Shown here: in pieces, positions 14,069 to 26,168 of the stretch
Layout: each line of letters begins with the position of its first letter
Position numbering within the stretch: the stretch's first letter is position 1
Assembly (NCBI RefSeq): GCF_964340395.1
Contig: NC_135559.1
Span: forward strand, 13,614,759 to 13,678,758
Source of the DNA: Glandiceps talaboti
Taxonomy: Eukaryota > Hemichordata > Enteropneusta > Spengelidae
DNA: 64,000 nt
Direction of reading: 5' to 3'
Notes under the pieces: generated by a model
Database searches by the model: none
What the model saw: the letters and a program-made list of their open reading frames with translations, nothing else
What the model was told of the DNA's origin: nothing
Translations under genes and position numbers: made by a program

Positions 14069-17000
14069 TCACTCTTCATTGTATGTCTGTTCTTGATAAC
14101 TGTTGTCCATACTCTGTATCTTTGTTCCCATCTGAGGTGACCATTCTGACAGTCTGATAAACAACAATTACATCTGTCAAGTCTCCATTGTCATACATAA
14201 TACATTTACAATATCATTACAGGTATGTAATTAGATGTTATTTCCAAATATTTTTCTTATTCAGTTAAGTTAAATATAAGTGGCCTAAGGGGCCTTGTCA
14301 TTACGAGTTGCTAGACCAGTAGTGACAAAATCCTCAGATCACAAGTATTTTTCAGCTGAGTGAAGTAAAATATTGGGGAACAGTATACCTCCTCAAGCAT
14401 TATTGACATAAAATTGGGAAAATAATGGGCAATTTGGGATGTTTAGCACTGCAGAACAATTGATAATGATGTGAGTTGTCGTGATGTAGAATGACCAGGG
14501 TATAAAATCTCCATATTTTTGTTTTGAATGCATTCAACTTGACTTGTGAGTGGCATAATAGATGTTATTTTTTGGCATACCTGAAGGACTCCTGGGTATA
14601 ACATTCAACATGCTATAACAAGTACACACAAGCATTTTATCAACTTGTTTATTTACTAACCCTAACCTTCTTAACTTTAAGAGATCATGGGCTACTTTTA
14701 ATTTTCCTAAAATGAGCTAATAATATTACATAAGACATACATATCATCTGGGGGTACGGTGTTCTCAAGTTTAGTCTTGCTAGTTTTTACTGTACTTTTA
14801 TACCTTTCACTCTTCGACTACCACGGTGAAATGCTAGTACTTTATTCTCAAGGGACGGGTTCACTATTTTGACTTGATGTATTTTAACTGAGTTAAAATC
14901 AAAATCAAACATATAAACTCTGTGTAAAGAAATTCTTTGACTGATTTTATTTTGATAGAGAAATACTAGTAGCAGTACATTAGAAAAAAGAAGGTGAAGT
15001 CTATATACTGAATGACATACAACATATTGATGGTCTATGGTGTTTTTGTTGTTGTCTCTTTCAAAATTTGGGTTACAGATTTCTGGTAAATTTCAATATG
15101 CTTTTATATTGGGGTCCACATGAACTGGTATTGACATTAACCAATATTCCTAATACATTCATGTCACTTTAGTATCACCAGAGGGCGCTATACACTTGAA
15201 AAGTAGACATTTTCGAGATGCCTACCTTTGTATTTCTTCTGATAGTTTGCACTTCTCATCTTTCAGTTCTTGTAGTTTGTTGCAAGCCATTTGGTAAGAT
15301 TCTTTGAACATGTTACTATTGAAAACAACATCAAAACAAAAATATGTAAGTTAGAATAAAGTATTTCCGAGATTAATCTACACCTAGAAATTCTAGACCA
15401 CCTGTTGGATTGTACATTACTAAAGACGCAAAAAGCATTGACCTGTGTTGATCAAAAGTAAAATAATATTTCTGTGATCTAGAATTATTGTTACTACAGC
15501 AGAACACCTCTCTTATAATGTTTCATTGGTGAAAAAAGGTAGTGCATTATCATTTAGTGTATATCTTTCGTATTCTTTTATATTCATTTTGTATATATAT
15601 TTAAATCTTTTGAAAATGTAGCTACTTTTTGTTATCTGATGGAATAAATTTCATTAATTTAATTACTCACTCACTCACTCACTCACTCACTCACTCACTC
15701 ACTCACTCACTCACTCATTCATTGTAAACTTACTATGTCTCAAGTTGGACTTCGGTAGGGATTTCATCTTCCTTCATACGACTTTCATCATCTTCCATCT
15801 TCAACTTTTCCAACGATTCAATCAAGTTATTTGCCTCCTGTTCATTTACTGAAGCTGTAGAAAAGATTCAATCAAGTTATTTGCATCTTGTTCATTTAGT
15901 GAAGCTGTTCAATTGACATATCATTTGTACAGTTTTGGTACGTACACTTATGTGTACTACATATATTATATGTTAATGTGTGTGGGCATGAAAAAGTACA
16001 AATAAACAACCATGAACCTATGTATCATTGACTGTATCAGTTCATCTTCAGTATATGGTGACTATAGATTTGTATTTAGCAATCATTTGTTTTGAATATT
16101 CTTTGAATTCTGATCCAAATATGAGGTCTCTATTGTGGTGAAAAGTACCCACCATTCTCTTCTAGAACTTCTCGTTGCTTGGCAACTTCATGGATTTCAT
16201 TATGAAGACTGTCTGGAGCCTACAATGATAGGAGAGTAATGCAAAAATTGTAACTAAAATAGCACAGACTTGAATCTCCATTGTTATCACCAAAACATAC
16301 AAAATACTCAATTCACGGTTCCTGCAATAGTATTTTACCTCATGTTTAAGGGTCAAAATAAAACAAAAACGTTGACTTATTCTCACACGTGCCTATGATA
16401 ATGCATGTGAAGTGCATGGAGTGGAAGTTATGGAGTTGACCAAGAAACTGACGGTTTGTAGTGTAACATCGGAACATGGCGTCACTCGTCACGAACTAGA
16501 CTATGATACTCAATGCCTTTTCATTGAATTTAAAAGTATTCCATGAATCTGGTTGAAAATGATGTATTTTTTATTCTTGTTGTATTTCTTCCAAAGAAAG
16601 GGCTAAGCGTTATGTTTATGCCTGCACATTTATATATATAATACTAATAATTACTAATTCTCTTGTCATCACTAGAGGGCGCAATTTACTGTGAAAAATT
16701 TACTAAATGCATGTACATGACATCTTACTTGCAACTTACATAATAGTGTCTCGCATCAAGAAATTTCCTTGCCAATTCTTCCAACTTACATTCAAAGGAA
16801 TTGCTGTAGATCAAAAGTGAAATTATTTAAAATAACATTATAAATTAATTAATTAATCAATATACTATAACCCTAGATATTTTCACTATTAGAAAATTTT
16901 GTGATTTTACAGTCTTCAGCTAGATCTCTAACACTAATTTTTTATCAATTACCAGACTGGTACATTGTGTTCATGTATAAAAAGGTGTTTTAGTTACTAC

Positions 17001-20000
17001 TTTTTTTTTACTAATTACCAGACTGGTACACTGTGTTCATGTATAAAAAGGCATTTTAGTCACTACTTATTTTTATGTTTTCGTTTTCTAGCGAAATAAG
17101 TGAAAATAAATCTTTTAGCAGGGGTGAACAAATCCACTGGTCCTGGGTCCAGGACTAGCGATTGTTTTGGGCAGACCACACAAATTTTACCTTGTCTGGT
17201 CCATTGGACCAGTACCTTACTGTTAATAACTATGTTAAAAAGTTGTCTGAATATACAGATTCATAGGCAAGATTTAATGTTTCACATTAGTGGGACCTGG
17301 GACCACTAATTATTTCAGCATGACCACTGGATTTTTTAAGGCACTGGTCCAGGGACCACCAGTTCACAAAATGATTTGTTCACCCCTGTTTAGTAAAAGA
17401 CTTTCCAGGTTTACAGTATATTACTGTCTATCAAGGATAGCAAACATTTCATACAAATATACGCATTGTGGACTGTAACCAGACTTACAAGACACAGTGC
17501 TATAGTTTGATAAGTTGGGTAATTTCTTTGAATCTAAAACTGCCACATGCATTTTAGGTTAATTACTTTATGTATTTAGACATACAACCACAGACATCAA
17601 ACCTTTGACAAACGGAACCTGTTACAAACAGGGAAAGTAACCACATTAATTGGATCAATAATACTTGGCTCAGCATGTTGAAACAGCAGAGACTTGTATT
17701 AGATTTCATGGTTTGAGAAGAACAGTTTTATGGCCTCTTTATGTGTATATGAAATGCCAGGGGAACTTCTAGTTTGTTGTGAACATGAACTAATGTAAAG
17801 TGGCCATAAAACTGTTCTTCTCAAACCATGAAATCTAATACAAGTCCCTGCTGTTTCAACATGCTGCGCCAAGTATCAAATGATGGAAAGTAATACTTGT
17901 CTCTCTGTACTTCCAACATGCCGTGCTAAGTGTTATTAATGCAATTCATTTGTTTACTTTCCCTGTTTGTAACACATTCCATTTGTCAATGGTCTAATGT
18001 CGGCAGTTGTATGCTATTCTTTAGAAATGGAATTTTATTTTTAAGATCAATTTAGGTGACATCAATACATCAACTTCAACAAACTAACAAATTTGTGCAC
18101 ATGTGTATGTGATAAATACTTTAAGTTCTATATTTGAAAGGCATGTGCATAGAGATGGCATGTAATTAGATAAAGGCAGCGTAGTAATTGAAGAAGTACC
18201 GGTACTGATCTTTAGAGTTCTTTGTAAATATTTACTCTGTGTTTAAAATTGTCAAAAACTTACATTTCATTCTTCTTCCTTTCTTCTTGCTGTTTAACTT
18301 GGTCATTCAGTTCTTTAATTTTCTCACTTAAAGTCTTATTCACTTTCTGTTGGCTGTAATGAGGAGGAAAATCATAGTAATATTACCCTGGTAGTTGAAC
18401 CTTTGGTTTTCTAAGATAAACACAAACTAAAAGTAAAACTATTGACACAAACATTGAATGGATGTTGGTTTAATTATAGTCTCAGTAGGGAGGTGTCTCT
18501 GAAAACTAGTTTATTTAGAGTTCCATAAACTTGCAGTGCTGTTTTAGGACTTCCAATGTTTACACTATCTTGATCACGGGGTGATTAGAATTGTACAACA
18601 CAGGAACTGCTATCACTTACTTGTGTAATCTACCACATTGAAGAACAATAGAATTAGTTTGCGTCTATAATAGTAAACCGAAGGCTGGATTACCAGTGTC
18701 ATAACTTTTGCTTATAAAAGATACCAGAAGTTATAAGAATAAACAGCCAAGACATACAACATAATTATGTCAATTGTTGAAGATAAGATTGATGTATAGT
18801 GTTCTTGTCAGTTGTAAATGGCTAAACACTCAATATCAAGTGTTACTGTAGCTGGTAAGTGTGACGTTACTACACAATATGACTACATTTTGATCAACTG
18901 TGTCACAGAGCAGAGAAAAAGATGTCAAATCAACTATTTATCCAAATTATGCACTTCTAAATTCAATTCAGTAGTTGGAAACTTTCTTAGAGTTCAGAAT
19001 GCTTATATTTAGAATAAGTATTTGTGAAATTTGACATAAATGCATTGAGGATGTTTACAAGCTTAAGAAAAATAGTGTTTTGCATTGTGCACCTATCCTT
19101 TCAGAAAAAATACGAGAGATATGTTTTGGCACGAATAGAAAACATATCTTATCTATTTCAACAGCGCCTCAGATTTTTGTTTATGAATAAAGTCTAATAT
19201 GTTGAGATAAACATTACCTGTCTATTTGACTTTGTGTTTGCGACACTTTATTTTGAGCAATTTTCAAAGTCTCTATCATCTTATGGTTAGTATCTCTAGC
19301 CTGGGCATGTCTAGCTGAAACTGAACATAGAAATTTGTTTATTATTCTTAGGCCTAAAAAAAATTGTTTGGTGCCGGTTAACTGACCCCACCCCCAAACA
19401 TTTGTTAATGTATTCAAGAAAAAGTAAATGAAATTGTGAAAATTGTGAAGTCTCGCAAGAAATAGTGGATGCGGAAACTGACATTGCAACTTAAAAAGAC
19501 AATATAAAACTGTTCTTCCAATCTATAATGGCTGTACATCTGATGGGAAGAAACCAATAACACAGAGACCATATGAAAAACAATGGAAAATATAACTACC
19601 TGAACTAGATACTCACACATAAAAAAATAACAATAAAAAAAATCTGCAAACCCCACCTATTCTAAAAGTGAGTGTAATCAGAAACACACAATTTTTTTGT
19701 TTAGGCCTTACATATGTAACAGTCATAGATAGTAAAACCTAACAAAAACAAAAGGCTTTCTCACAATAATACAGTGCAATATAAAATAATCAATTGCACT
19801 AGAACAGAACACACAGAAAGAATCAAGATAAAAGGATACAGTATAGTATAACAGTAGCTGGTCTGTCAAACTCATCAAATTTATGAAGACTGTCCTTCAC
19901 CCTATTATGTAAACTAAAAAACAGACAAAAAATTGAAGAATGAAGGTAAAAATGATATTAAAGGTTACAACTGAATATTTAGTGGTGTGTTACAGTATTT

Positions 20001-21176
20001 ATATTTCTACCTTACGTGACTTCACAACGTACAAAAAATGTATACATCACAGTAACATCTTAGTAATTTTGTACTTTACCTGAGTCAAGTTTAATTTCCA
20101 AAGTTCTTCTCTGGTTTCTTACTTTATTCAGTCTCTGCTCATTCACAGCCTTTTCTGTTTAAGATAATAAAAATCTATACGACCTGATCCATTATTTGAA
20201 ACTGAATATCACACTTCCACAAACAATCATGCTTAAAGTGATTTTCACTTTTATATATTTTAGCACATGTTTAGAACAATATTTTTCAGTTGGGAAAATA
20301 ATCAAAAAAGAAACAAACAAAACAACAACAGGTTGATGTTGGAATCACTTCAGTGGTAGTTATCTTCCTATTGTTAATTTGTCTATATAGATAATATTAG
20401 ATTAGATTAGATTAGATATAACTTTATTACAACCGTATATAAATTTGACAATTTTATTTGGGTATATAAGTGTAATAAAGATATTAAAGAACACTACAAT
20501 GAAATGGGGTAATGTGATTATACATCAGTTGTTGTCTCCTCTGGGAGACAATGCCAGCCTTCGCTTGGCCTCACACTAAAAAACATAGATAAAAAAAAAC
20601 TCTCTTGGGAGAAAATAAAGTGCCAGAAAAGCATAGGCACCTACCATTGGCTTACATGGCTAACTACATACGAAAAAGTTATGGTGTATGGTAGCTGCAA
20701 CAATTGTAGCTTTGTTTTTGTTTACAATGCTTTTTATTCATATTTTATGTTGTTGTGACTCACCATTTCTCGTTGTATTTTTTCTCTTATGGGGTTTGCT
20801 AACCAAACGTAGTTAGAGTGATATAGTGAAACCGCTACAGTACTCCATCTAGGTGTATGGCACCTTCTGTATTAGTGAATTTACTAACCCAATTACCCCT
20901 TTTCATTCCTTCATTTGAATATAAAGTCTACCAAAGCTTGCTTATCTATCTATTTTCCCTCCCATTTTATTTCTCCTTTTCTTTTGTACTTGATTTCATT
21001 CTGTTGTTCACTTTCAGGGTTGTATATCTTCAGCATCAAAGTCAAACAGACAAACATTGAGATAAAATATATTGAATATGTGTGAATTTTAACTTATAAA
21101 AACAAACACTTTTACCTTGTTGTAATTCCTGGATGCTATCAATGATAACATCTACTTGGAATGCAGCGAGCGACAT
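14069..21176 (-). CDS. Coiled-coil protein of 251 aa, tentatively CCDC172-like, nine coding exons
   Basis: Coding exons in transcript order: 21176-21116, 20154-20080, 19320-19218, 18353-18264, 16803-16740, 16219-16153, 15854-15734, 15315-15226, 14153-14069. All introns are GT-AG, the phases agree, and the total is 756 nt including TGA. The protein starts MSLAAFQVDVIIDSIQELQQ. Most of it is predicted by eye to be coiled coil, rich in E, K, Q, N and L heptads, with no membrane segment or catalytic motif. Length and start resemble CCDC172 (about 258 aa, a tektin-associated sperm-flagellum protein starting MSL), and the ...F/Y...ESLEKL region is compatible, but identity is low and this naming is a guess. 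It shares its promoter region with the MyTH4-FERM gene. A 5' untranslated exon probably ends at 21752. The acceptor of exon 3 has two CAGs six bases apart. The gene model is much surer than the name. Confidence 0.8.
14236..14510. repeat. Dispersed repeat family D, copy 2
   Basis: It is similar in order and sequence to 7975-8280 (CCTAAGGGGCCTTGTCATTA, ATACCTCCTCAAGCATTA, GAATGACCAGGGTAT). It lies just upstream (in minus-strand terms) of the last exon of the coiled-coil gene, in its last intron. Confidence 0.75.
15664..15717. repeat. (ACTC)n microsatellite
   Basis: About 13 perfect ACTC units lie in the intron just after exon 7 of the minus-strand coiled-coil gene, 17 bases from its donor site. 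Confidence 0.97.
15813..15912 (-). repeat. Tandem duplication covering the start of exon 7 and its acceptor
   Basis: The segment 15813-15860 (start of exon 7 plus acceptor) is repeated at about 15863-15912 with a few differences. On the minus strand the upstream copy also reads AACAG|CTTCACTAAATGAAC, giving a second acceptor-like site. Use of that site would run into a TAA within about 20 codons, so the annotated acceptor at 15854 is the productive one. Confidence 0.8.
16946..17078. repeat. Two-copy tandem repeat, period about 66 bases
   Basis: The motif ATTACCAGACTGGTACA followed by TGTGTTCATGTATAAAAAGG occurs at 16948 and again at 17014, with nearly identical sequence between. It is intronic with no coding role seen. 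Confidence 0.85.
17119..17388. mobile_element. Non-autonomous DNA transposon with CAGGGGTGAAC termini (hAT-like MITE)
   Basis: The element begins CAGGGGTGAACAAATC and ends with the exact complement, GTTCACCCCTG preceded by GATTTGTT in near-complement. Subterminal segments (CACTGGTCCTGGGTCC / GGTCCAGGGACCACCAG) also pair. TTTAG flanks both sides (17114-17118 and 17389-17393). CAGGG termini are typical of hAT elements, which usually make 8-base duplications; only five bases match here, so the superfamily is likely but not certain. No transposase is present. Confidence 0.75.
17582..18012. mobile_element. Long hairpin MITE, family B, copy 1
   Basis: The arms ATACAACCACAGACATCAAAC (left) and the complement of GTCGGCAGTTGTAT (right) are inverted. 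Pairing continues through the GTTACAAACAGGGAAAGTA segment and the AGATTTCATGGTTTGAGAAG / CTTCTCAAACCATGAAATCT segment to a loop near 17770. It is non-coding and lies in the coiled-coil gene intron. A diverged relative is at 33137-33524. Confidence 0.85.
20396..20580 (-). mobile_element. Probable 3' end of a non-LTR retrotransposon, inverted
   Basis: Read on the minus strand, an AATAAAGTTATAT segment ends in repeated TCTAA units (20396-20417), the layout of a LINE 3' terminus with a short tandem tail. Only this terminus and some adjoining sequence are present, and no reverse transcriptase is seen. Confidence 0.4.
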
Positions 21177-21752
21177 TCTTCGTAGCCTGGTTACTAACTT
21201 AGTCTTATAGAAGTTATAACTACATGTATTTTCAAATATTAGAAGGGAATAGGATTCAAACTGTTTTCCTTAAGCCTCCACCTGTCAATCTGAAAGTTAA
21301 ACTGAGGGAAAATTAAATATGAAGGATACGGTCTGACAATGACTGATGTGGGGGAAAAATAAACAACAAAACGGATAAAACTGAGACTATCCATAAATCA
21401 ACTGTCGCTGAACATTTTGTACATCTTTTTGAGAGCTGTTTACTCTTGTTGCTCAACAGTGCAGCCAGCGGTCAAACTCTGTATTGGTTACTGTCAACAA
21501 GTTTGGGACAGGAACATCATTATTTTGTTTTGAAAAATAATTTCTATCAAGTCTATATTAATAGTATTATTATTATTATAATCATTATCATTCGTACGGA
21601 AAATAACACGAAACTTGGAACTTGGAAGTAACAAATATGAAACTACTCAGCTGGTTAGAAGAAATACGGCATTATCGTCTATAAAAATATGATAGAGTAG
21701 TAGTGATTATGATTGAATTCAGCCTAGGATTTGAAAATGTGATAAATTTACC

Positions 21753-22010
21753 TTCCTTTCTTCAACAGTGATTTTCGAGGGACAAATCAAGTCAGTACAT
21801 TTTGGTCGTCTGCTACCCAGCAACTTCCGGTCTCCTCCAAAACGAGGCTGACTTATGCGCGAAATTTGCATGTAGAGTTACAACTTTTTTGACGACAGCA
21901 GCACACAATTACAAGTACAAACACAGCACAGGTGCAAGAACATAACATCAGGGTGCAACATCTTGACTTACGGTGTAATTGAAAGGAGCAGTTATATGTT
22001 AAGTGACGAT
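21753..22010. promoter_or_regulatory. Shared, probably bidirectional promoter and 5' untranslated exons
   Basis: A minus-strand donor at 21752/21751 (GGAAG|gtaaat) would end the 5' untranslated exon of the coiled-coil gene. A plus-strand donor at 22010/22011 (GACGAT|gtaagtatga) would end the 5' untranslated exon of the MyTH4-FERM gene. The two start points must therefore lie within roughly 250 bases, back to back. The segment is less AT-rich and richer in CG dinucleotides than its surroundings. It is conserved in the second copy at 57780-58046, which supports function. No expression evidence is available. Confidence 0.6.
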
Positions 22011-23725
22011 GTAAGTATGAGTTCTTTTGTGAGTTCTCGTATAAATTTTTTCAATTTGTGATCACTGAACCTGTTGACGATAGTTGATACACTCTTAGTT
22101 ACTCGAGGTGTGTTTCAGGCTTGAAATCGGAGTGTTATGACCTCGCCCGGGCCATGCAGGCAGTCAAGCGATAAATTCCTTATGGCTGGGAATTTAGGTC
22201 TGAGGGTGGAATTTTGACAACTATTTTCGTCCAGGCGAGTGCCAAAGTAAGAAAAATATGCGTATGTTCAGGTGAACATCTTAATAAACAACAGACAGAA
22301 AATTCTAGTTGCAAGTGATACGTTCTAAAACACCTTGGGAGTCTGCCTGATTCTTGTACAACTTCCTAGCAGCTTGTTAAAGATGTAGGCTCAGCCAGTG
22401 TAAATTAATTTCAGCGATATTCCATTGACCTCTCTCCAGTTGTGAAGGGAAGGAGACAATAGCCCATATGCTCAAACCAACCCCCCTAATCCCCTGCAGA
22501 AATAGTCAGTTTGTAACTTGTCAGCAGGTTTGTTTGTAGACCTATTGTTGTATTGAGTTTCGTCTGTATCGATCTAATAAAGGGCTAATAATGTGGTGTT
22601 TGTTTACTACCACAATACCTCGAGGTATTATGACTTCATTCGTACAGAGTGGACGTGTCAAAAAGGGACATTCAGGTATTTAATTTGCTTATAACCTCAA
22701 AACACATCTAAGATACAATTTTGAGTGAAAAAATGATTGTTTCTGAATCTATATAAATCAGTATTGCTGGATATAATGCTTTTAGTACCTTACAACATGC
22801 TATGGAAAGAACAGTATAGTAAATACATTTGTACATAGACAAAATGTCACATTACAACACTCAATGTAGCTGTTGGAAAGATCTGGCTTGATTTACATGT
22901 ATCAGAAAAGAATTTTGCCATAGAAAGTTTATTATCTGAACTTACAATATATAACACATTTTCTTTTACTATTTATATTAAAATGAGTACATGTCAGTGA
23001 CAGAAGAAAATAACACCACTCTCTCATTATAATGTTGTGGTTAATCAATAAGGAAATGATATTTTTAAGAATGATCTGATTGTTGTAATGAGTGCAAAAT
23101 GAAAATATTATGATTTGTTGACATCCATGACAGCTGGGTTTGTTTACACTGTGATTGTGGTAAATGTCAGCAATTTGCAATATAGTCATTTTGTTTGTCA
23201 CCAATTCTTTGCAACAATCTGAACAGAACATTGTTTTTATATCCAGCAAGACTGATTAATAGGCAATGATGGTACAATCAAAATTGTATCTATAGAGGTG
23301 TTTTGAGGGACGAACATGTTTTGTATTAGTTAAATTCAAATACTTGAATATCCTGCAGTTGAGATTATACACATACAAATACCCTAAATTTGTCCACTGC
23401 TCTGGCCCATTAGAAATGTACAAGCAGTGACTAGTCCTGCTTGCAGAGGTGTATGGAAAACAATTCATACACTGTCCCAAAACACTGTCTGGTGATATTC
23501 TATATATACAACAGACATATTCTGAGTACACAAGCAAAATGCTTAGGTGCCAACAACAAAAACATATCAGGCCCAGCAGTCAAATATTAGCAATTGATTG
23601 ACTTTCTACTTTATACTTCACATGTCTTTGACGAAAAAAGGTCTCTGCTATGATTTTCGTAAGTTTTTGTAAGTTTTCAATACATTGCCATATTGGGTAT
23701 ACAATATTGTATACTGTTCACATGT

Positions 23726-23983
23726 TAGACTGTCGACAGTCGTTTGTGCCTTTTTTCTACATTTTATCTAAAACTAAAGTTGTCGCCTTGCTCCGATCCG
23801 GAGCAATACTATAACTGCGTACTGATTGAACAGTGAGTGCCGGAGGCTTGAGCTTGTGCCTTTGGCACTCACAGTTCCTATCAGTATGCATTAGTATCCA
23901 GTGCTACGGAGCGAGGCGACAACTTTGTCGACGATTTAGATGAAACATAGCAAAAAAGGCATGAATGACTGTCCGACAGTCTA
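23726..23983. mobile_element. Foldback element with TAGACTGTCGACAG termini, short diverged copy
   Basis: It starts TAGACTGTCGACAGTCG and ends CGACTGTCCGACAGTCTA-like (one extra C), with inner complementary segments (TTTATCTAAA / TTTAGATGAAA; GTTGTCGCCT / AGGCGACAAC; CTCCGATCCGGAGC core). It is the same family as 58657-59170. A clear target duplication is not visible here (only GTTCA is shared by the flanks). Confidence 0.8.
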
Positions 23984-24789
23984 GTTCAGTGTGTGTAATT
24001 GGTTAAGAGGACTTTTGAATTCAGTGTTTGAAATAATGAAAATGTGGACTTCTGTAGTCAGTGACGTGATCCTTGTTTGTTCCAGAGATGGTGTTCGCTC
24101 ACTCAAGCCATTAGAATTTAGATTTGGTCTTATGAAAAATTATTTTTTGATGAATACTCTCAAGTTAGATTTACATGTAATTTTTAAGGTCTTGAGTGTA
24201 GTGTGCCCTCTAAATAAAATCCAGGCCACTAATGTAAATATTGCCACATCCTTGAAGTTGTAAACCACAGCCTCTTTTGGTGTACATGTATACTACTCTC
24301 TTCTCTGTGTGGCCTGAAAGGTTCAGTCATTAGTCTACTTGTTACCACTACTGACTACCCACCTATTGTAATGAACATATTACATAAGCATCACAAGACT
24401 GGATCTTTCAAGTTTCAGTCTAATATACTTTGTGGTGATTCACAAGCAATTATAATATCAAATTTTATCATTTTGACCCAACACAAAACGTTTTTCCTTT
24501 TATTTGAAGAAGCACTGATGGGGTGGGACCTAAATATACTTGTAGCTGTTATGAGTCAGTGTAAAGTGGTAGTTTTCTCTTTATAACACACTAAGTGTCA
24601 AGAGGTCAATACATGTATTGTGGAAATGCCTGCCTTTTGTAAACATGACCTCAGACAAAAGGTGACATAGTAAAGTGATGTCGTTGAAGTGTGTACTAGC
24701 TACCTCTTCAAGACAACGGACAGTGTTTGTTTTATAGAGTTACATAGCTCACAGGCTTCACTTTAGCAGACTGGCATATTAGTCCCTTG

Positions 24790-24960
24790 AGAGAATTTTG
24801 TAGTCTTATATCTTCAAATGTTTTGAGTTTCGTATTCATTTCTAGATTTGTAAAGGAAAATGTCCAACTTAAAAAAAAAATTTCCCCAGGTAGTAGTAGT
24901 CTTGGATATACTGACTGTTTTGCAATTCACAAAAAAGAAACACAGTTGTGTTTTTTTTTT
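24790..24960. repeat. Dispersed repeat family G, copy 1
   Basis: It shares ordered landmarks with 31190-31342: ATCTTCAAAT, GTATTCAT/CTTATTCAT, TTTGTAAA(A/G)GAAAAT, AGTAGTAGTCT, ACTGACTGTTTTG and CACA(A/G)TTGTG. Non-coding. Confidence 0.65.
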
Positions 24961-25809
24961 AATTTAAAAGTTTTATTCAAATGAAGAGATAAAAAGGGCT
25001 CCGTCCGTGCATCCGTGCATGTATTCACCCTCATAAATCTGGCATGAATCAACCGATATCAACCAAACTTGGCACAAAGGTAACATATTATGTGACATAT
25101 GCATGTCACTTTGTTTTGTGACTGAATCAAATATGGCCAAATGACATCCCTTGCCTGTGGAATTTCACTTTGACAATGAGACTGTCACTAAAACGTATAT
25201 ATATGTGTCATCCTTTTGGGGTGACTTTTAGCCCTTTGGCTTAAAATGGGATCTGTTTTGTTTTTTGAGCTTTGGTCTAAAGTGGAGTCCATTCTACATT
25301 ATTTTTTATTTTGCTTGGTCTAAAATGTGGTCCATTGTTCTTTAAGTTTAACAAATCATAACTGTGGTAACACGCCTACTGGAACTGGCCACTGATACCT
25401 CCCGTGGAGGTATAAGCCACCCCTAGAGGTGACGACTTTGTCATAAAGAGAGTTTGTTCTGTAATGTTTTTCATACTAAAGGATATGTTTTTATGATAAA
25501 TGGTTTACAAACTGTAGTAAACATATGTGTTATAAAAACAAGGCCTGGATTTTTTTCTAAAACATTCTCATGAACAAGGTTTGCCTATTGGCAACTTTCA
25601 GTAGGTGGGCCATGTATTAGGATAGCACTTTCATGGCAACAAAAGATATATATGCTTCTTTATTGATATTTAGATCTCTACTTTTCATCAAATAAAGTAA
25701 ACATAGCCACCCATAGCATAGTTTGGAAAAAAATTGATTCTAAAAATTATTAAGTATTTAACAAACCACCTTCCTTATTCTGATGTATTTAGTAATATGA
25801 CCAAACTCC

Positions 25810-26168
25810 ATGACATGTGAGTGAAAGTGTGGTGTGACTGAAAGTATGGTGTACTTAGTGTATTTGCATGAGTCCTTATAGTACACTTCTGAAAGTGTAG
25901 CTATGAGTGCACATACCCCTGAGTACCCACACTTGAACTCATGGGGAGTGAGGTTCTATTATTTTTACATACAAGTAAGTTTATTAAAAAATTTCCATGA
26001 AAATGCTACTGTGCGATCGTATGCTTTGTGTACAACAAACGATTGTGCCCACATTTACATATTATTTGCATGCAGGTATAAAATAATATTTTTGGTATTA
26101 CACTGCAGTGCACATGCCACTAGTATGTGTGTGCATTAGTTCAAGTAATCACTGATACATATGTAATA
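25810..26168. mobile_element. Foldback repeat family C, copy 2
   Basis: It resembles 11025-11416 (GACATGTGAGTGAAAGTGTGG; GAGTACCCACACTTGAACTC; TGCGATCG; CACTAGTATGTG). The central inverted core is partly deleted relative to the other copies. Confidence 0.7.

Noticed and set aside
22932-23537. Minus-strand frames of 93-105 codons in intron 1
   Set aside because: AT-rich, cysteine-rich random composition, no splice support, and not conserved in the second gene copy.
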